In this document: positions 1-11,362 of the stretch, piece after piece
Numbering within the stretch: position 1 is the first letter of the stretch
Layout of the letters: each line of letters opens with the position of its first letter
Origin: Mycoplasmataceae bacterium
Lineage (GTDB): Bacteria; Bacillota_I; Bacilli_A; Mycoplasmatales; Mycoplasmoidaceae
Length of the DNA stretch: 64,000 nucleotides
NCBI GenBank assembly: GCA_020024755.1
Contig: JAHHTH010000003.1
Location: 186,001-250,000, forward strand
Reading direction: 5' to 3'
The notes under the pieces: model-generated
Databases searched by the model: none
What the model was told of the DNA's origin: nothing
What the model saw: only the letters and a program-made list of their open reading frames with translations
Position numbers and translations under genes: made by a program

Positions 1-9
1 GAAACAATT

Positions 10-753
10 ATGAAAAGCAAAAAGAAATGATTAAAGGCACTACCTTTAGCTTGTTTAGCAGTATGTGCTGGACTTGGTACAACAATGGGTGTAGTAGCTT
101 CGCAACACGCAAATACAACTACTACAAATACTACATTAGTAAAGCAAGCATATAATCCAGACCAATATGTAAGTATTGATGGATGATTTACTGGTGCAGC
201 TTCTAACTTATCAACAATAAATGGACAAGAAATAGTAACAGCTATCAAGAGTTTTAATCAAGATCATGGTAATATAACTAATCAAAACGATGCTTATAAT
301 TTTGTTTACTATAAAGGTGAAACTGCAATAGTAGCATTAATGAAACAAATCAAAGAAAATATTAAATATTTAAAACAAGATGACTATACAACTGTATATG
401 ATCTTCCAGATGAAATTATTAGAATTACACCACAAAATAACTTTAACTTATTTAATGTATACATCGATGTTGGAGCTATAGGTGGTAACATTGTTTACTT
501 TGAAGATTTTAACCCTTCAATTAACTCAAGTCAATTGAACCTACAAAAACCAATGGGAAGACAAGTTGTTCCACATATTCAATTTAATGCAATTTCATAT
601 ATGAATGTAGATATGCCTATTTTAGAAAGTGCACAAAGTGCTCCAACGTTAAGTGTAATCTATATTATCTTAGGAATTACTGGTGGTATATTATTACTAT
701 CAATTATCATCTACCTAATCAAAAAACATAATTCGCAAAAGTATATGTACTAA
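10..753 (+). CDS. membrane protein, signal anchor plus C-terminal TM
   Basis: The frame gives 247 residues with UGA read as Trp; the later ATG at 340 is internal. The N-terminus is Lys-rich followed by a hydrophobic stretch (about residues 8-30), like a signal peptide or anchor. A second hydrophobic helix lies at about residues 214-238 and ends in a short basic tail (IKKHNSQK), so most of the protein should face outward. I do not recognise a family. The architecture resembles the much larger surface proteins elsewhere in the window. The ribosome binding site would lie at or beyond the window edge, so the start is the first possible ATG rather than a proven one. Confidence 0.7.
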
Positions 754-826
754 TTAGTCTTGATACTTAATATACAAATTTATTGGTCATAATTTAAATG
801 ATTTTTAAACTATGAAATTTGTATAT

Positions 827-832
827 TATAAT
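827..832 (+). promoter_or_regulatory. -10 box TATAAT placing the start at the ATG
   Basis: A perfect TATAAT ends 8 bp before the ATG at 841 and there is no Shine-Dalgarno sequence between them. Transcription would start at about the A of the ATG, so the mRNA is probably leaderless. The same spacing is seen at smpB. Confidence 0.6.
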
Positions 833-840
833 ACATATAT

Positions 841-2301
841 ATGAAAAGTGATAAAGGTCTAAGAGTTGTTAATTGGGTATTAATAGGATTACTATCTGTT
901 GGTGCAGCAGTTGGTATCGGTTTTGGTATTGCAAGTGTTTTACCGAAGAAATCATCTAACAAGGACCAACCTTTCCAATATACATCAACTTTTAGAAATT
1001 TAAAAGAAGCTTATGATGCTGATATGCAGATGCCACAAGCTAATTGAACTCGAGAACAATATGCTGATAAGGCAGCATTTGAATTTTATAAAAGTAGCAG
1101 TAGATCAATCGAAATTGGTTATAGAAAAGCAGAAAAGGCTACATTAGGAACAATGTGAGCATACCCTGAAAGACTAAGCCCAGGTTTAATAGATGAAAAT
1201 AGATATTATTTTGTAACTAATATTCACGTTATTAACAAGTATTTAACAATAGTAAATAATCAAATTACACTAAGAAATAATGGTGGTAATTTAGGTGAAT
1301 TAATTTTTAGAACTAGTACTTGAAATGATACAACAAATCAACCTAATCCAAATTTAAATGCTAAGGGTGCTTTTATTCCTTTAGAAGATGTAAGACTGGA
1401 ATCTATTGGTTATAGAAATAATGACAAGGATTATATTGAAGGATTAATGCCACTTCCAACTGGAGAAATTTCATCAGAAGGAACTATTAATGACTATTCT
1501 GATTTTGTTGTACTAAGTAGTACTAATAATCCATTTGGTTCTCAATTCATAAAGAATTCAGATCCTTCAAATGGTTTACCTGATTATGCACAAGGATTAC
1601 AAATAGCTGAACCAGAAGAATTGGATTTAATATTCCATCCAGAATATGACAACAAAAATGGTGATAAAGCATCTGATTACATATATATATCAGGATATCC
1701 AGGTACAGATAAAAGTGATCCGTATAGAACATTTGACTATAAAAATATAAAGATTGATGTTAAATCTTTATCTCCTGCTACATTGTCTGTCACTACTCCA
1801 GAGTGAAATAGAGGTGGATCAATTCCATATACAACTGCTAGAAACATATTCTTCCCTGGATCACCAGGACCAGAAGAAAATCCTAAACTTGATTCATTCT
1901 ATTATGCCGGACAAACTTGTGGTTCATATAATTATGTATCATATGCAAATCAATTCTTAATACCAGGATTAAATGTAGGTGGTGGTTCATCTGGTTCAGT
2001 CATCACAGGATATGTTAATGATGAACTTAAAATTTTAGGAATTTGATGAGGAGCTTATATGGGTGAATCTAGAAATACTGGTGCTATAAGTTGAGATGGT
2101 TGTGCCGATATATTTAAAACTCGTAGAACTTTAAATTATGATCCAAATACTAATGGAAGTTTTGTCTCATATGTTCATCCTAAAACTAAAATACCCATTA
2201 AATATCAAAACTGATATGATAATACAAAGCTAAATCCAGATTCACTTAATATAACAAAAAACAACTTCAATAACCATGATTGTGGATGTAATCATAAATA
2301 A
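841..2301 (+). CDS. DUF31-type putative serine protease, membrane anchored
   Basis: This is a 486-residue product with UGA as Trp. The N-terminus carries one hydrophobic helix (about residues 12-33) with no lipobox Cys. Trypsin-fold signatures of the mycoplasmal DUF31 peptidase family are visible: a GT-W-Y motif, then TNIHVI with the probable catalytic His at about 129, and GGSSGSV with the probable Ser at about 384, followed by LGIWWGAY. In the family, some members cleave immunoglobulin as the MIP partner of MIB. No MIB-like gene is adjacent here; the preceding gene is a small membrane protein. The target is unknown. It probably acts at the outer face of the membrane. Translation is probably leaderless. 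Confidence 0.75.
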
Positions 2302-2330
2302 AAAATAGCCAATGCTTAATGGCTATTTTT
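2301..2330 (+). terminator. bidirectional terminator hairpin
   Basis: AAAAATAGCC pairs with GGCTATTTTT around a 10-nt loop, with A/T runs on both sides. It sits between converging genes and can serve both the protease gene and the dnaI-like gene. Confidence 0.8.
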
Positions 2331-2334
2331 GTTG

Positions 2335-3231
2335 TTAGTTTAATTTGATAGGTGTAATGTTGTAGATATGAGTATCACATGTTTTTTGTAGTTTATTTAC
2401 AAATGATGTAACATTTTCATTCTTACCATAGTTGCTATAAACTTTGTTAAGATCTTTCAGAGAATATTTAGAACTAAAAATGGATAGTTTCTTTTGTTTT
2501 GATGCACTTCTATAGTTTATGACATTAGCAAGAACTGAACTGTGAGTATTAGCTTTAAATTGTTCTGCACCCAATTCATCTATAACTAAGATATCACATG
2601 CTATCATGGTGTCTACAATATCATTAGAGAAAGTTGAACCATCACCAATTGATTGTTTGATTTCAAGGTCTAAGGAATTAGCTGTAATATAAACAATAGT
2701 TTTTCCTAGAACTGCCATTTCATTACAAAATGCCATTAAGATATAACTCTTACCTGAATTAGCTTCACCCTGCACATAAATTCCTTTAGCATAAGTATGA
2801 TCATAATCCTTTTTGAAATTTAATAGAAGGTTTAAGAAATCAGTACGTTTACTATATTTAGTTTCATCACATCATATTTCTTCTTTTCTTAGACGTTGGT
2901 ATTCGTTAACAATATCAGGTGAAGTGTAATAGAAGTTATTTCTAATAACAAACTCTGGATTATTAGCTAATTTAGGACATCTAAAATTTTTGGTATAGAA
3001 ATGACCATCAACATCTTTAGATAAAATTTCATGATATCCACCATTAGGACAAATGTTACTCATATCTGAACTATCATTACATAGAATTCACTTTTTATAA
3101 ATTCTCATTAAGGTAATAATGTTATTTTCAATTTCTTCATCTGTGATATCAAAATCACATAACTCATGGACATGTGTCTTGATAGCTTTTAGAAGTTCAA
3201 CTTTTTTATTGTCATCTTTTTTGTTTATCAT
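2335..3231 (-). CDS. dnaI: DnaI-like helicase loader ATPase
   Basis: This is a 298-residue AAA+ protein of the DnaI/DnaC type, close to the normal length of DnaI. Walker A reads GEANSGKS and Walker B reads ILVIDELG. The N-terminal third has paired Cys residues (NICP and RCPK), matching the zinc-binding region of DnaI. In firmicutes this protein loads the replicative helicase. The start is ATG at 3231, behind GGAGGTG at 3238-3244. It overlaps the end of the dnaB-like gene by 7 bp, so the two are translationally coupled. Earlier annotations that stop at UGA would split this gene in two. Confidence 0.85.
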
Positions 3232-4364
3232 TTCACACCTCCACTTGTAGTTTCTCCATATTGTTGTAACATTGTAGCATTTCTTTTTGAAGATGCATTT
3301 TGTAAGTGGATGATGATATCGTTAACACTTGTTAATCCAAGACGGTTAATTGATAAAGCAATTTTATTGATATATTGTGGTTCTACTCTTCCATTGTTAA
3401 TTACTACACAGTAATCAATTAAGATGTTGATAGCAAAGTCTGGTAAGTTGTAATTTGATCTTAAGTTTTTAATCATAGATAATTCAAGATCATTTAATGT
3501 GTGCTTTTGCATACAAGCTAAATATTGTTCACTATTTAATGTTTTATAGTCTTCAATGATGTATTTGAAATCATTAAGGTTAGCATTCTTAATAAATATC
3601 TTTTTGTTTCTATTAAGTTTTGTTTTAGTGTTAAAGTTCTTAACATACTTAACATCAACTAAACGTTTTAGAGCCATAGTTAATAACTTATTATCAATTA
3701 ACACTAAATTGTTATTATCCTTAATACTAGCTTCTAATAGCAATCCATTAATATCTTGAATACTTAGATTGAATTTAGTATAAGCATTATTTAGAATTAC
3801 TTTATTGTCTTGACTTAAAGTAATAAAGTTTCCAGTTTGTTTTAAATACATTTCATAAACAAAGTCAAAGTTCAAAGTAAATGATTCTTCTTTTAGATTG
3901 AAAGTTTGATCAAATGTTTGTGAGTGATTTACTAAACCTAATGTTTTATTATTACCTTCAAATAAGAACTTATTCTTTTCAAAAGTCATTTCATCTACAC
4001 TATTTTTATATACAGCCATCATTTTAGGTTCTTGGTTAAATTGTTTTCAATTAAGTGGTGTGTTTACTACAAATAACATAAAATCACCTTTATTTTGGTC
4101 AAAATAAGTATTTACAAGGCCAATTCCTTCTAATAAGTGTAAATTATTGTCAAATTGAGTTTGATCAAATCCTAAGCCTTGGATTAGATCATTTACATAA
4201 AGACTGATATTAGTTCCCATTTCTTTATGGTATTGATTCATTGTTACTAAATAGTTAAATAAAGATATAGCATCCTTTCCGATAATAGGAAGGTATACCA
4301 AATTTAGCATTTTATCATTTGATTGAAAATCAAAATCAATGGAAATATCACATTTAATATTCAT
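3225..4364 (-). CDS. DnaB/DnaD-like replication initiation protein
   Basis: This 379-residue gene lies directly upstream of the dnaI-like gene and overlaps it, the usual arrangement of firmicute dnaB-dnaI. The first 100 residues (VYLPIIGKDAISLFNYL and following) look like the N-terminal winged-helix domain of Bacillus-type DnaB, which helps DnaI load the helicase at the origin. The middle is poorly conserved; a helical DnaD-like segment lies near residues 290-345. The start has a strong AGGGAGGGG site. This is the Bacillus DnaB name, not the replicative helicase that has the same name in E. coli. Confidence 0.75.
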
Positions 4365-4460
4365 TTTGCCCCTCCCTTTCTCATTAAAGACAAGACTATT
4401 ATAATGAAATTATTGGTTATTTATAAAAGTGAAAAAAAATCACTGTTTGCTGTCCACTTT

Positions 4461-4556
4461 TTATGCACATTTAGAGGGGTTTAAGCACACAATTTATGCA
4501 CAAAATATCCTTATTTTTTGAATAAAAAGGGTACTTTTCCACAGCTTTGTGGATAA
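4461..4556. promoter_or_regulatory. cluster of DnaA-box-like 9-mers
   Basis: Five sequences match or nearly match the DnaA box TTATNCACA in 96 bp. TTATGCACA occurs at 4461-4469 and 4494-4502. TTAAGCACA lies at 4481-4489 and TTTTCCACA at 4535-4543. The perfect box TTATCCACA lies on the minus strand at 4548-4556. The cluster sits in the divergent gap between the dnaB-dnaI pair and pepA, with an AT-only stretch (about 4628-4652) beside it. It could control dnaB-dnaI, titrate DnaA, or belong to an origin. dnaA and dnaN are not in the window. Confidence 0.6.
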
Positions 4557-4625
4557 CTTTTGATAGATTAGATAGTTTTTAAAAATATTTGTCCAAAATT
4601 AATTTCACTCTAAATTAATGAGATT

Positions 4626-4634
4626 TGATATAAT
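4626..4634 (+). promoter_or_regulatory. extended -10 promoter of pepA
   Basis: TGATATAAT fits the extended -10 pattern TGnTATAAT. It lies 34 bp before the ATG at 4669, leaving room for the AAAGAGG site at 4655-4661. It rules out the in-frame ATG at 4618 as the start. Confidence 0.65.
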
Positions 4635-4668
4635 ATTGTATATTATATATACAAAAAGAGGTACAAAT

Positions 4669-6027
4669 ATGTATTCAGAAAAAGCAAAATACTCAAGAAC
4701 TGTAAAAGCAGTATTAGTTAGTGATAAATCAAACACAAAGTCTAAAAAAGAATATGAATTCTATAAAGATGCTGACCGTAACTACAACTTCATCATTGAA
4801 GCAAATGTAGATGGTTACCAAGTATATACTGCAATCTTGAATAAATTTAATAAGAAGGACAAAGAAATTGAAATTGACTTAGATTCATTTATGGCAATTG
4901 TTAAAGACTCTAAGTACCAAGAAAGATTATTAATGTCTTTAGTTTCAGCATTAAACTACTGTGCATCAATTCCATACACAAGAAAAACAACTAAACAAGA
5001 AGCTCTTAAATTCCACATCTCTGGAAAAGCAGTTAAAGAACATGAAAAGTTATTAGCTGAATATGCTATTGTTGCTGATGCTCAAACTTTCACAAGAAGA
5101 TTACAAGATACTCCAAACTCAATTATGAACCCAGCTGGAGTTGAAAAAGCAGTTAAGGAACAATTCAAAGGTTTAGAAAATGTTAAAGTATCTGTTTTAA
5201 ACAAAGCTGAATTAACTAAAAAAGGAATGGGATCTTTACTTTCTGTAGGTCAAGGATGTTCATTACCAGAAAACGAACAAAGATTATTAGTAGTTGAATA
5301 TAAAGGAAACCCTAGCAGCAAAACATCTTATGGTTTTGTTGGTAAAGGTGTATGTTTTGACTCAGGTGGATACAACATCAAAACTGCTGGACATATGAGA
5401 TGAATGAAATTTGATATGTCTGGTTCAGCTATTGTATCAGGAGCAGTTTATGCTTTAGCTAAAAACAAAATTAAAACTAATGCATATGCTATCTGTCCAT
5501 TAGTAGTTAACTTAATTAGTGAAAGTGCTCAAACACCAGATAACATTGTTGAATCATATTTAGGAAAATCAATTGAAATCGACAACACAGATGCTGAAGG
5601 TAGATTAATCTTAATTGATGCAATTACTTATGCAGCTAAAGATCTTAAAGTTGACAAAATCTTCGAAGTTTCAACTCTAACAGGTGCAATGATTTATTCA
5701 TTAGGTGAAACTTATACAGGAACTTGAGCAACTGATGATACTATTTGAAACGAAGCACTAAATGGTGCAAAACAAGCTGGTGAACAAGTTTGAAGATTAC
5801 CACTTCACAAAGAATTTATTGCAATGCTTAAATCAGATGTAGCTGACTATGCAAACTCATGTTCAGGTCCAGCTGCTGGTTCATCTAGAGCTGCTTGTTT
5901 CTTAAGTGAATTTAGAGATGGCAAACCATTCGTTCACTTTGATGTTGCTGCAACTGCAGACAAAGGTAATACAGGTACAGGTATTATTGTAAGAACAATG
6001 TACAACATTGCTAAAAATGCAAAATAA
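4669..6027 (+). CDS. pepA: leucyl aminopeptidase (M17 family)
   Basis: The 452-residue product is a cytosolic M17 aminopeptidase that removes N-terminal residues from peptides, using two metal ions in a hexamer. The family signature NTDAEGRL is intact at about 306-313, and the metal/active-site segments VCFDSGGYNIK (about 229) and MKFDMSGSA (about 246) are present. The N-terminal domain is shorter than in E. coli, as is usual for mycoplasmas. The ATG at 4669 is chosen because it follows AAAGAGG at 4655-4661 and lies downstream of the -10. Three in-frame UGA codons are read as Trp. In organisms that import peptides it recycles amino acids. Confidence 0.93.
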
Positions 6028-6055
6028 TATTTGAAAAGAAGAGTAGGGGTAAGTT

Positions 6056-7246
6056 ATGAAACTAAAGACGTTTATTTGTAGTGGTGTAATTGCAATAGCA
6101 GCAGGTGCTGGTATTACAGCTGCTGTTGAATTCTCAGATATCTCAAAACAAAATTCACCATACCTTAAAGTGGTGACTAAAGAAACTTACCAACAATTAA
6201 TGCAACAACAAGGTGTAAATACTTCTAACGTTGCAACTACTCCTGTTTCAATTGACTATGGTTCATTACCTACTAGTGGAGTTAACTTTATTGATTTATT
6301 AAGTCAAAATAAAATTAAAGGAAACTCATTTATTATCACAGTAGGAAGTGAAGCTTATTCACAAACAAGAAAAATTTTATATGATGCAAATGCTGTAGAT
6401 AATATTGACTTTAGTACTAATATTAGTTCAAGTTCATTAATGCTTAAACTATACGATCTTTTCTATAATGATAGAGGGGCAGATAACAAACATAATGTTG
6501 TTGCTGAATATGCTAAATCAATGACATTCTATAGTTTTATAGATATTGCTTATTCTACTAAAACTCAAGCAGCATCTCAACTATTATGACAACGTGCAAC
6601 TCAAGAAGGTGACAAATTCCCAGAAACTATTTACAATGGTAGTGAAAAACCACTTACTGGACAAGATCAAGTTGCAATGGGTCAATCTAAATTATGAACT
6701 GTTCCAGTTAAAAAGGAAAGTACTAAAACTCAAGATTTACCAGTTGTAAAAAGTAGTAGTGGTTCTTCAACTGTTAACTTTGTTTACGAACCTACTGATG
6801 CATATTATGAATATAGACCTGACAACAAATTAGATACTAAATATGAAAAAGTATATTTTAGGGATCAAAAAGAAGTAAGTTTATATAATGATACTATTTC
6901 ATGAGCATCTTCATATGCAAGTAGTTTCTTACCAGGTGCTGAATTTAGTGCACAAGGTTCAGTTGTATGTGCTAAGAAAAATGATAAAGGTCAATGATTA
7001 TTTAAGAGCTTTACTACTGCTAGTGATAGTACACTAGATGACATCATCAGCTTCTATGATAAAGCAAAAGAAAGAGAAGATGAAAAGAAACAAGAACAAG
7101 CTCAAAGTGATAGTTCACAACCTTCAGATGGTAGCGAAGCTCCACAACCATCTCCAGATCAATCTGCAGCTCCTGCTCCAGCTTCATATAGATTAAATAG
7201 ATCAAGTAGAGTTGTTTCTACTCCATTAGTAAATGATAAAAAATAG
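6056..7246 (+). CDS. anchored extracellular protein with S/P/Q/A-rich tail
   Basis: The 396-residue product begins with a short Lys-containing N-terminus and one hydrophobic segment (about residues 4-24). The early Cys is not in a good lipobox. There is no second membrane helix. The last 55 residues are low-complexity: acidic and Gln-rich, then Ser/Pro/Ala-rich repeats such as APAPA, ending in a basic stretch. I do not recognise a domain. It starts 28 bp after pepA behind GAAGAGTAGGGG-like purines, so it may be co-transcribed with pepA. It is likely exposed on the cell surface. Confidence 0.7.
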
Positions 7247-7248
7247 TT

Positions 7249-8328
7249 TTAGAATAATTCATATTCAAAACTAACATCATCTATTTTCATTAAATCAGAT
7301 ATACTTACCCCAATTAATTTGATTGGGGTTTGTTTATCTCATATTTGATTAAGCAGTTTTGTAGCTTCTTCTACTATTTCTTTTGTATTTCAAATATAGT
7401 AGTTTAGACTATGTGATTTAGTTTTGGTTTTATCATCAAATTCAAATCTATAGTTTATTCCTATTTTGCATCCACATACTTGTTTTCTTTCTAAAATAAT
7501 ACTTACTTCATTACTTAAAAATTTAAGTTCCTTTAGTACATCATATTCTGATTCTAGAGCTATGTGATATGTTCTTGATTGACTAATACTTTTTTCTGGT
7601 TCATTTACAAGAATAGAAGCATCACTTTCTCCAATAAAACATTCTAATAATTGAAAATACTTTTTATGTAAATTGGTTTTTAATAAATCTTGATTTTCAT
7701 ATTTTAAAAAATCAATTACTTTATAAATATTTAATGAATACAAAAACTCTTTTGTTTTCTTACCAACATTAATACATGAACCAATATCTTTAGTTCATAA
7801 CTTGTCTTGAATTTCATCTTTAAATAAAGTAGCAATCTTAGTATCAGGTTTAGTATCTCCTGCCATCTTAGCAAGGAATTTATTATTACCAATACCAATT
7901 GTTACAAACAACTTAGTTTCACAATAAATAGTATCAATCATATTCTGAGCCATAATCTCAACATTTCCATGAAAATTATCTAACAAATCAGTTACATCTA
8001 TAAAGCACTCATCTATACTCATGATCTCAATGTCATTAGTATAATTTCTTCTCACACAGTCAAAGAACTCATTACTTTTATTTTTGTAATACATATGATG
8101 TGGCTCAACACAAATCAAAGTCCTACATAATTTCTTTGCATTAGCTACTAGCATAGCAGACTTAATTCCACATTGCCTAGCTAAAGGATTAGCTGTCGCA
8201 ATAACACTATATCCAATATTATTAGCAATACAAAAAGCTCGTGAAGCTAATGCGGGATTTAAAATCTCTTCACAACGTGCAAAAAAGTAATTCAAATCTA
8301 GATGGAAAATAATTCTATCATTTTTCAT
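7249..8328 (-). CDS. dinB: Y-family DNA polymerase (Pol IV-like)
   Basis: The 359-residue product has the catalytic palm motif SIDECFIDVT with paired acidic residues, and an N-terminal HLDLNYFF motif supplying the other metal-binding Asp. The C-terminal little-finger end reads PIKLIGVSISDL, as in DinB proteins. The family copies across damaged bases and has no proofreading. The gene overlaps the end of tlyA by 14 bp, so it is translated from the same mRNA. The start is ATG at 8328; the GTG at 8334 is also in frame. It ends 3 bp from the converging gene, with no clear terminator between them. Confidence 0.85.
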
Positions 8329-9049
8329 TGACACACCACATTAAGTATTCAGTATTTTGTTTCTTTGCACCTTTAATAGGAGATTCAATAATTCCAAGAA
8401 CTTTAAATCCATTTGAAGTAGCATAATATTTACAACTATTTATTGCTTGATCTAAATACTTTTGTTCTACAACCTTACCATTATGTTTTGCAATAATTTC
8501 AGGACTTAACTCAAATTGTGGTTTTATTAAACTAATTACTTGGCAATTCTTATTTAGATTTAATCTTGCAATTGCTTCAAACATATATTTACTAGATATG
8601 AAACTAATATCAGAAACAATTAAATCAATAGTATCACTAATAATTGTTTTATCTAAATCCTTAACATTTAATTTTTCAATATTAACTACTTTATTATTAT
8701 TTACTAATTTAGGATCTAGCTGATTACAACCTACATCAATTGCATAAATTAATTTAGCACCATTTTGTAAACAACAATCGCTAAATCCTCCAGTAGATGC
8801 TCCAACATCCAACACAATTTTATTTTTTACATCAATATTAAACTCACAAATAGCCTTTTCAAGCTTTAAACCTGCTCTGGAGACATATCTTAGTAAATCA
8901 CTTATTTCGACCTTCTGATTGATGATTTCAGTGCTTGGTTTAGTGCAAACAATACCATCAACTAAAATATCACCATTTTTAATGGTTTCTTTAGCTAAAT
9001 TACGTGATTTTATTAGGTTGTTTTGTACTAAATATTCATCTAATCTCAT
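8315..9049 (-). CDS. tlyA: TlyA-family rRNA 2'-O-methyltransferase
   Basis: The product has 244 residues. An N-terminal S4 RNA-binding domain (MRLDEYLVQNN through about residue 60) is followed by an FtsJ/RrmJ-type methyltransferase domain with the SAM-binding motif VLDVGASTGGFSD. TlyA methylates cytidines in 16S and/or 23S rRNA; older names call it a haemolysin. The UGA near the end is Trp, so the real stop is the next TAG. A TATAAA box ends a few bases before the ATG and no ribosome site is seen, so the mRNA may be nearly leaderless. Confidence 0.88.
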
Positions 9050-9133
9050 CTTATTTTATAATTTATCATTATTATTATAAATAATGATACTATATATAGT
9101 ATAGTATTTATTTGATTTATGAAAGAGGATTAT

Positions 9134-9799
9134 ATGGAAAAATTAAAACCTGCAGTATTTAAGAGAGTTAAAGTTACAAATATCATTGCTATCGGAGGGA
9201 TGATTGCAGCTGGTAAAACTACATTAGTAGATGATCTAGCTAATGCGCTAAATGCTGAAAAACTATATGAATTAGACGATAACGATGACATTCAAAAAGC
9301 CTTATTAAAAGGTTTATATGAAAGAAGAAACATCCCAGCAACAGTATTCCAACTTTATTTCTTATTGAATAGATATGAATGTTACAAAAAATTTAGTGAA
9401 CACACTAATACAGTAATTGTTGATAGAACAATTTTTGAAGATAGATTATTTGCTCACCAAAATATGGCATCTGACCCTATTACATTTAGTTTTTATGACA
9501 AGATATGATGTGAAAAAGCTTCTGAATTAGTTTACAATGCAGGTGTTCCAAAATTATATATTATCTTAAAAGTTGATTGAGAAACATTTAAAGAAAGATT
9601 ATTCAAGAGAAATAGAGATGTTGAAGTAGATAACTTTGAAAGCAATGAAGATTACTTTAAAAGATTGAATGAAGTATATGTAGAATTCCTAGAACAAACT
9701 TGTAGAACATATGGAATGGATTACATCATTATTGATGCAACAATTCCAAATGAAAAAAAGATTGAAATGATCAAAAACAAACTTAAAGAATTAAAATAA
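9134..9799 (+). CDS. deoxynucleoside kinase (dGK/dCK-like)
   Basis: The 221-residue product belongs to the deoxynucleoside kinase family, which phosphorylates deoxynucleosides for salvage. This is important in mycoplasmas that cannot make nucleotides de novo. The P-loop GGMIAAGKTTL lies at about 22-32. VDRTIFEDRLFA matches the DRS region that binds substrate phosphate, and an Arg-rich lid segment (RLFKRNRDVE) follows. I chose the ATG at 9134 over the one at 9119 because AAAGAGG sits just before it. Substrate preference cannot be told from sequence. Confidence 0.85.
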
Positions 9800-9821
9800 T
9801 TACTTAATTAATATTTAAGAA

Positions 9822-9845
9822 AACTCCTGGAGCAATCCAGGAGTT
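9822..9845 (+). terminator. hairpin after the deoxynucleoside kinase gene
   Basis: AACTCCTGGA pairs with TCCAGGAGTT around a 4-nt loop, 22 bp after the stop codon. The following T-run is weak, so termination may be inefficient. Confidence 0.6.
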
Positions 9846-10283
9846 CTTACGTAAGTAAATAATAAATTAGCAACAACATTAACTCATCTCACTATATAAG
9901 TAAAAATTAAGTGGTAACAAATGACGCTACTTTATTTAACCTCACGTAGATGGTATTATTAATTACTTAGCTTATTCCATCAAAAAAATTTTTGTATTGT
10001 GTTGGTGAGTTTTTAATCTTTAGGTAATAAGTTTAAAGAGTTTCAATTGAATTTGTTATCTGAATATAAGCTAATTTTTTTGTAACTAATAAATACTTTC
10101 AAGTATTTTATACTTGCTTTTGCACCACAACCCCTTGAAACGAGAGTTGTGATAAAATCAATAATGTGTGTGCTATTTGCACCTCCTCATTAATAGTCAT
10201 TAAGTTGGAATGAACATATGATAAACACAACTCTACTATAGCATAAATTCTGAAAAAACCTAGTTTCTACCATAAAAAGAAAA
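9846..10283. other. intergenic region with recombination site
   Basis: There is no convincing gene in this stretch. It carries the left copy of the inverted core repeat (10191-10210). On the minus strand, a GAGGAGGTG ribosome-site-like sequence is followed only by a 19-codon frame starting GTG. It could be a leader peptide or a relic of a gene cut off by recombination. Confidence 0.4.
10191..10210 (-). repeat. left inverted core site flanking the recombinase
   Basis: Read on the minus strand this is TTCCAACTTAATGACTATTA, identical over 20 bp and opposite in direction to 11518-11537. The two copies bracket the recombinase gene. Confidence 0.75.
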
Positions 10284-10306
10284 GCCCATATATAAATATA
10301 TGAGCC
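10274..10306 (-). terminator. terminator of the recombinase gene
   Basis: On the minus strand GCTCATATA pairs with TATATGGGC (one G-T pair), followed by TTTTCTTTTT. It lies about 75 bp past the stop codon of the recombinase. Confidence 0.7.
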
Positions 10307-10381
10307 ATTTTTAAATACATTTTGAATGAATTAATTTTACAATCTGCATTTAAGGTATTTTAAGGTTTTTTAGTTTATTTT

Positions 10382-11362
10382 CTATTCAATTTCTAATTTC
10401 AATTCTTTAATCTTAGTACGATATTTTTCTTTCATTTTTAGTTTATCATTTTGTAATTTTTTTATCTCTGTTTTTAGTTTCTTGATTTCCTTTTCTTTGA
10501 GAGCTTGTAGTTGAATTAAATCTTGTACTACACATTGTTTTTTCTTTAATTGGTCTGATAGTCTTTGAGCTCTTTTTATCATCTTGATATAGTCTTTAGA
10601 ATCGATTGGACCATTGACACAATTTTGATATTCAACTATCTCTTTTAATTCTTCATCTGTTTGCTTAATATAGATGTTAGTAGTGGTAATACTTTGGTGT
10701 CCCATTAATGATCTAACAGCTGATATTCTAGTACCTTGTTTATCTAAATTTTGAGCAAACCTTCTTCTTAAATCATGGCATGCACCTTCATATCCAATTA
10801 AGCTAAAATATTTCTTTGTAATTTCATAAACTGAGTAAGGATTGAATCAAGATAATAACTTCTCTTCTCCATGGGTAACAATCGCTTCTTCTAGTTCATT
10901 AATTACTAGTTCTGACAAGTAAATCTTTCTTTGCTTATTTCTCTTTCCAAGTATGAAAAATATAGGTTTTCTTGCAATTAAATAGCCTTCAACTACTTTT
11001 TTAACTTCCATTCTTCTAGCACCAGTTCAGATTAATATAATCATGGTCAGACGCTCTTTTGTACTTGGAGAAATTCCAATATAATAATTCAATTTATCAA
11101 TCATTTCATCTGTGATTGGTTGATGGAATCTGATAGCATAATTTTCCTTCTCATGTTTCTTTAATTCATCAAATTCTTTATCTGATAAATTGAACTTATC
11201 TTTGTGGTGTTTGAGTGCTGGAAAAATAATTCTTTGCATAGAAGCACTTTTACTTTTAAAGAAATCTATAATAGCTGTGAAATTATTTAGATATTTAAGT
11301 GTGTTATCAAGTAATTCCTTGATTGCGTTGTTGTATTGAATTAACGTTTTTTCGGATATCAT
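10382..11362 (-). CDS. tyrosine site-specific recombinase with coiled C-terminal tail
   Basis: The 326-residue product has the catalytic set of the lambda-integrase/Xer family: Arg in TGARRMEV, HDLRRR (HxxR), LMGHQS and the nucleophile Tyr at about 231 in TNIYIK. After the Tyr there are about 90 extra residues rich in Lys and Glu with heptad pattern, an unusual coiled-coil tail. Mycoplasmal relatives such as HvsR and Xer1 invert DNA segments that switch surface genes. The gene is flanked by inverted copies of a 20-bp sequence and lies next to a 2,694-residue surface protein, so a switching role is likely but unproven. The start ATG follows AGGAGGGAG. Confidence 0.88.

Noticed and set aside
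1484..1500. Additional recombinase core site inside the DUF31 gene
   Set aside because: Only TAATGACTATT matches and it lies in coding sequence, so it is probably chance.
841..2301. Protease gene as MIP of a MIB-MIP antibody-cleaving pair
   Set aside because: No MIB-like antibody-binding gene is next to it; the preceding protein is too small.
4461..4652. Calling this the chromosomal origin oriC
   Set aside because: dnaA and dnaN are not in the window and strand bias does not switch cleanly here, so only a DnaA-box cluster is claimed.
4618..4668. ATG at 4618 as pepA start
   Set aside because: It lies upstream of the -10 box, so it would not be transcribed.
10382..11362. Recombinase as integrase of a prophage or ICE
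   Set aside because: No phage or conjugation genes are nearby; flanking inverted sites fit a local switch better.
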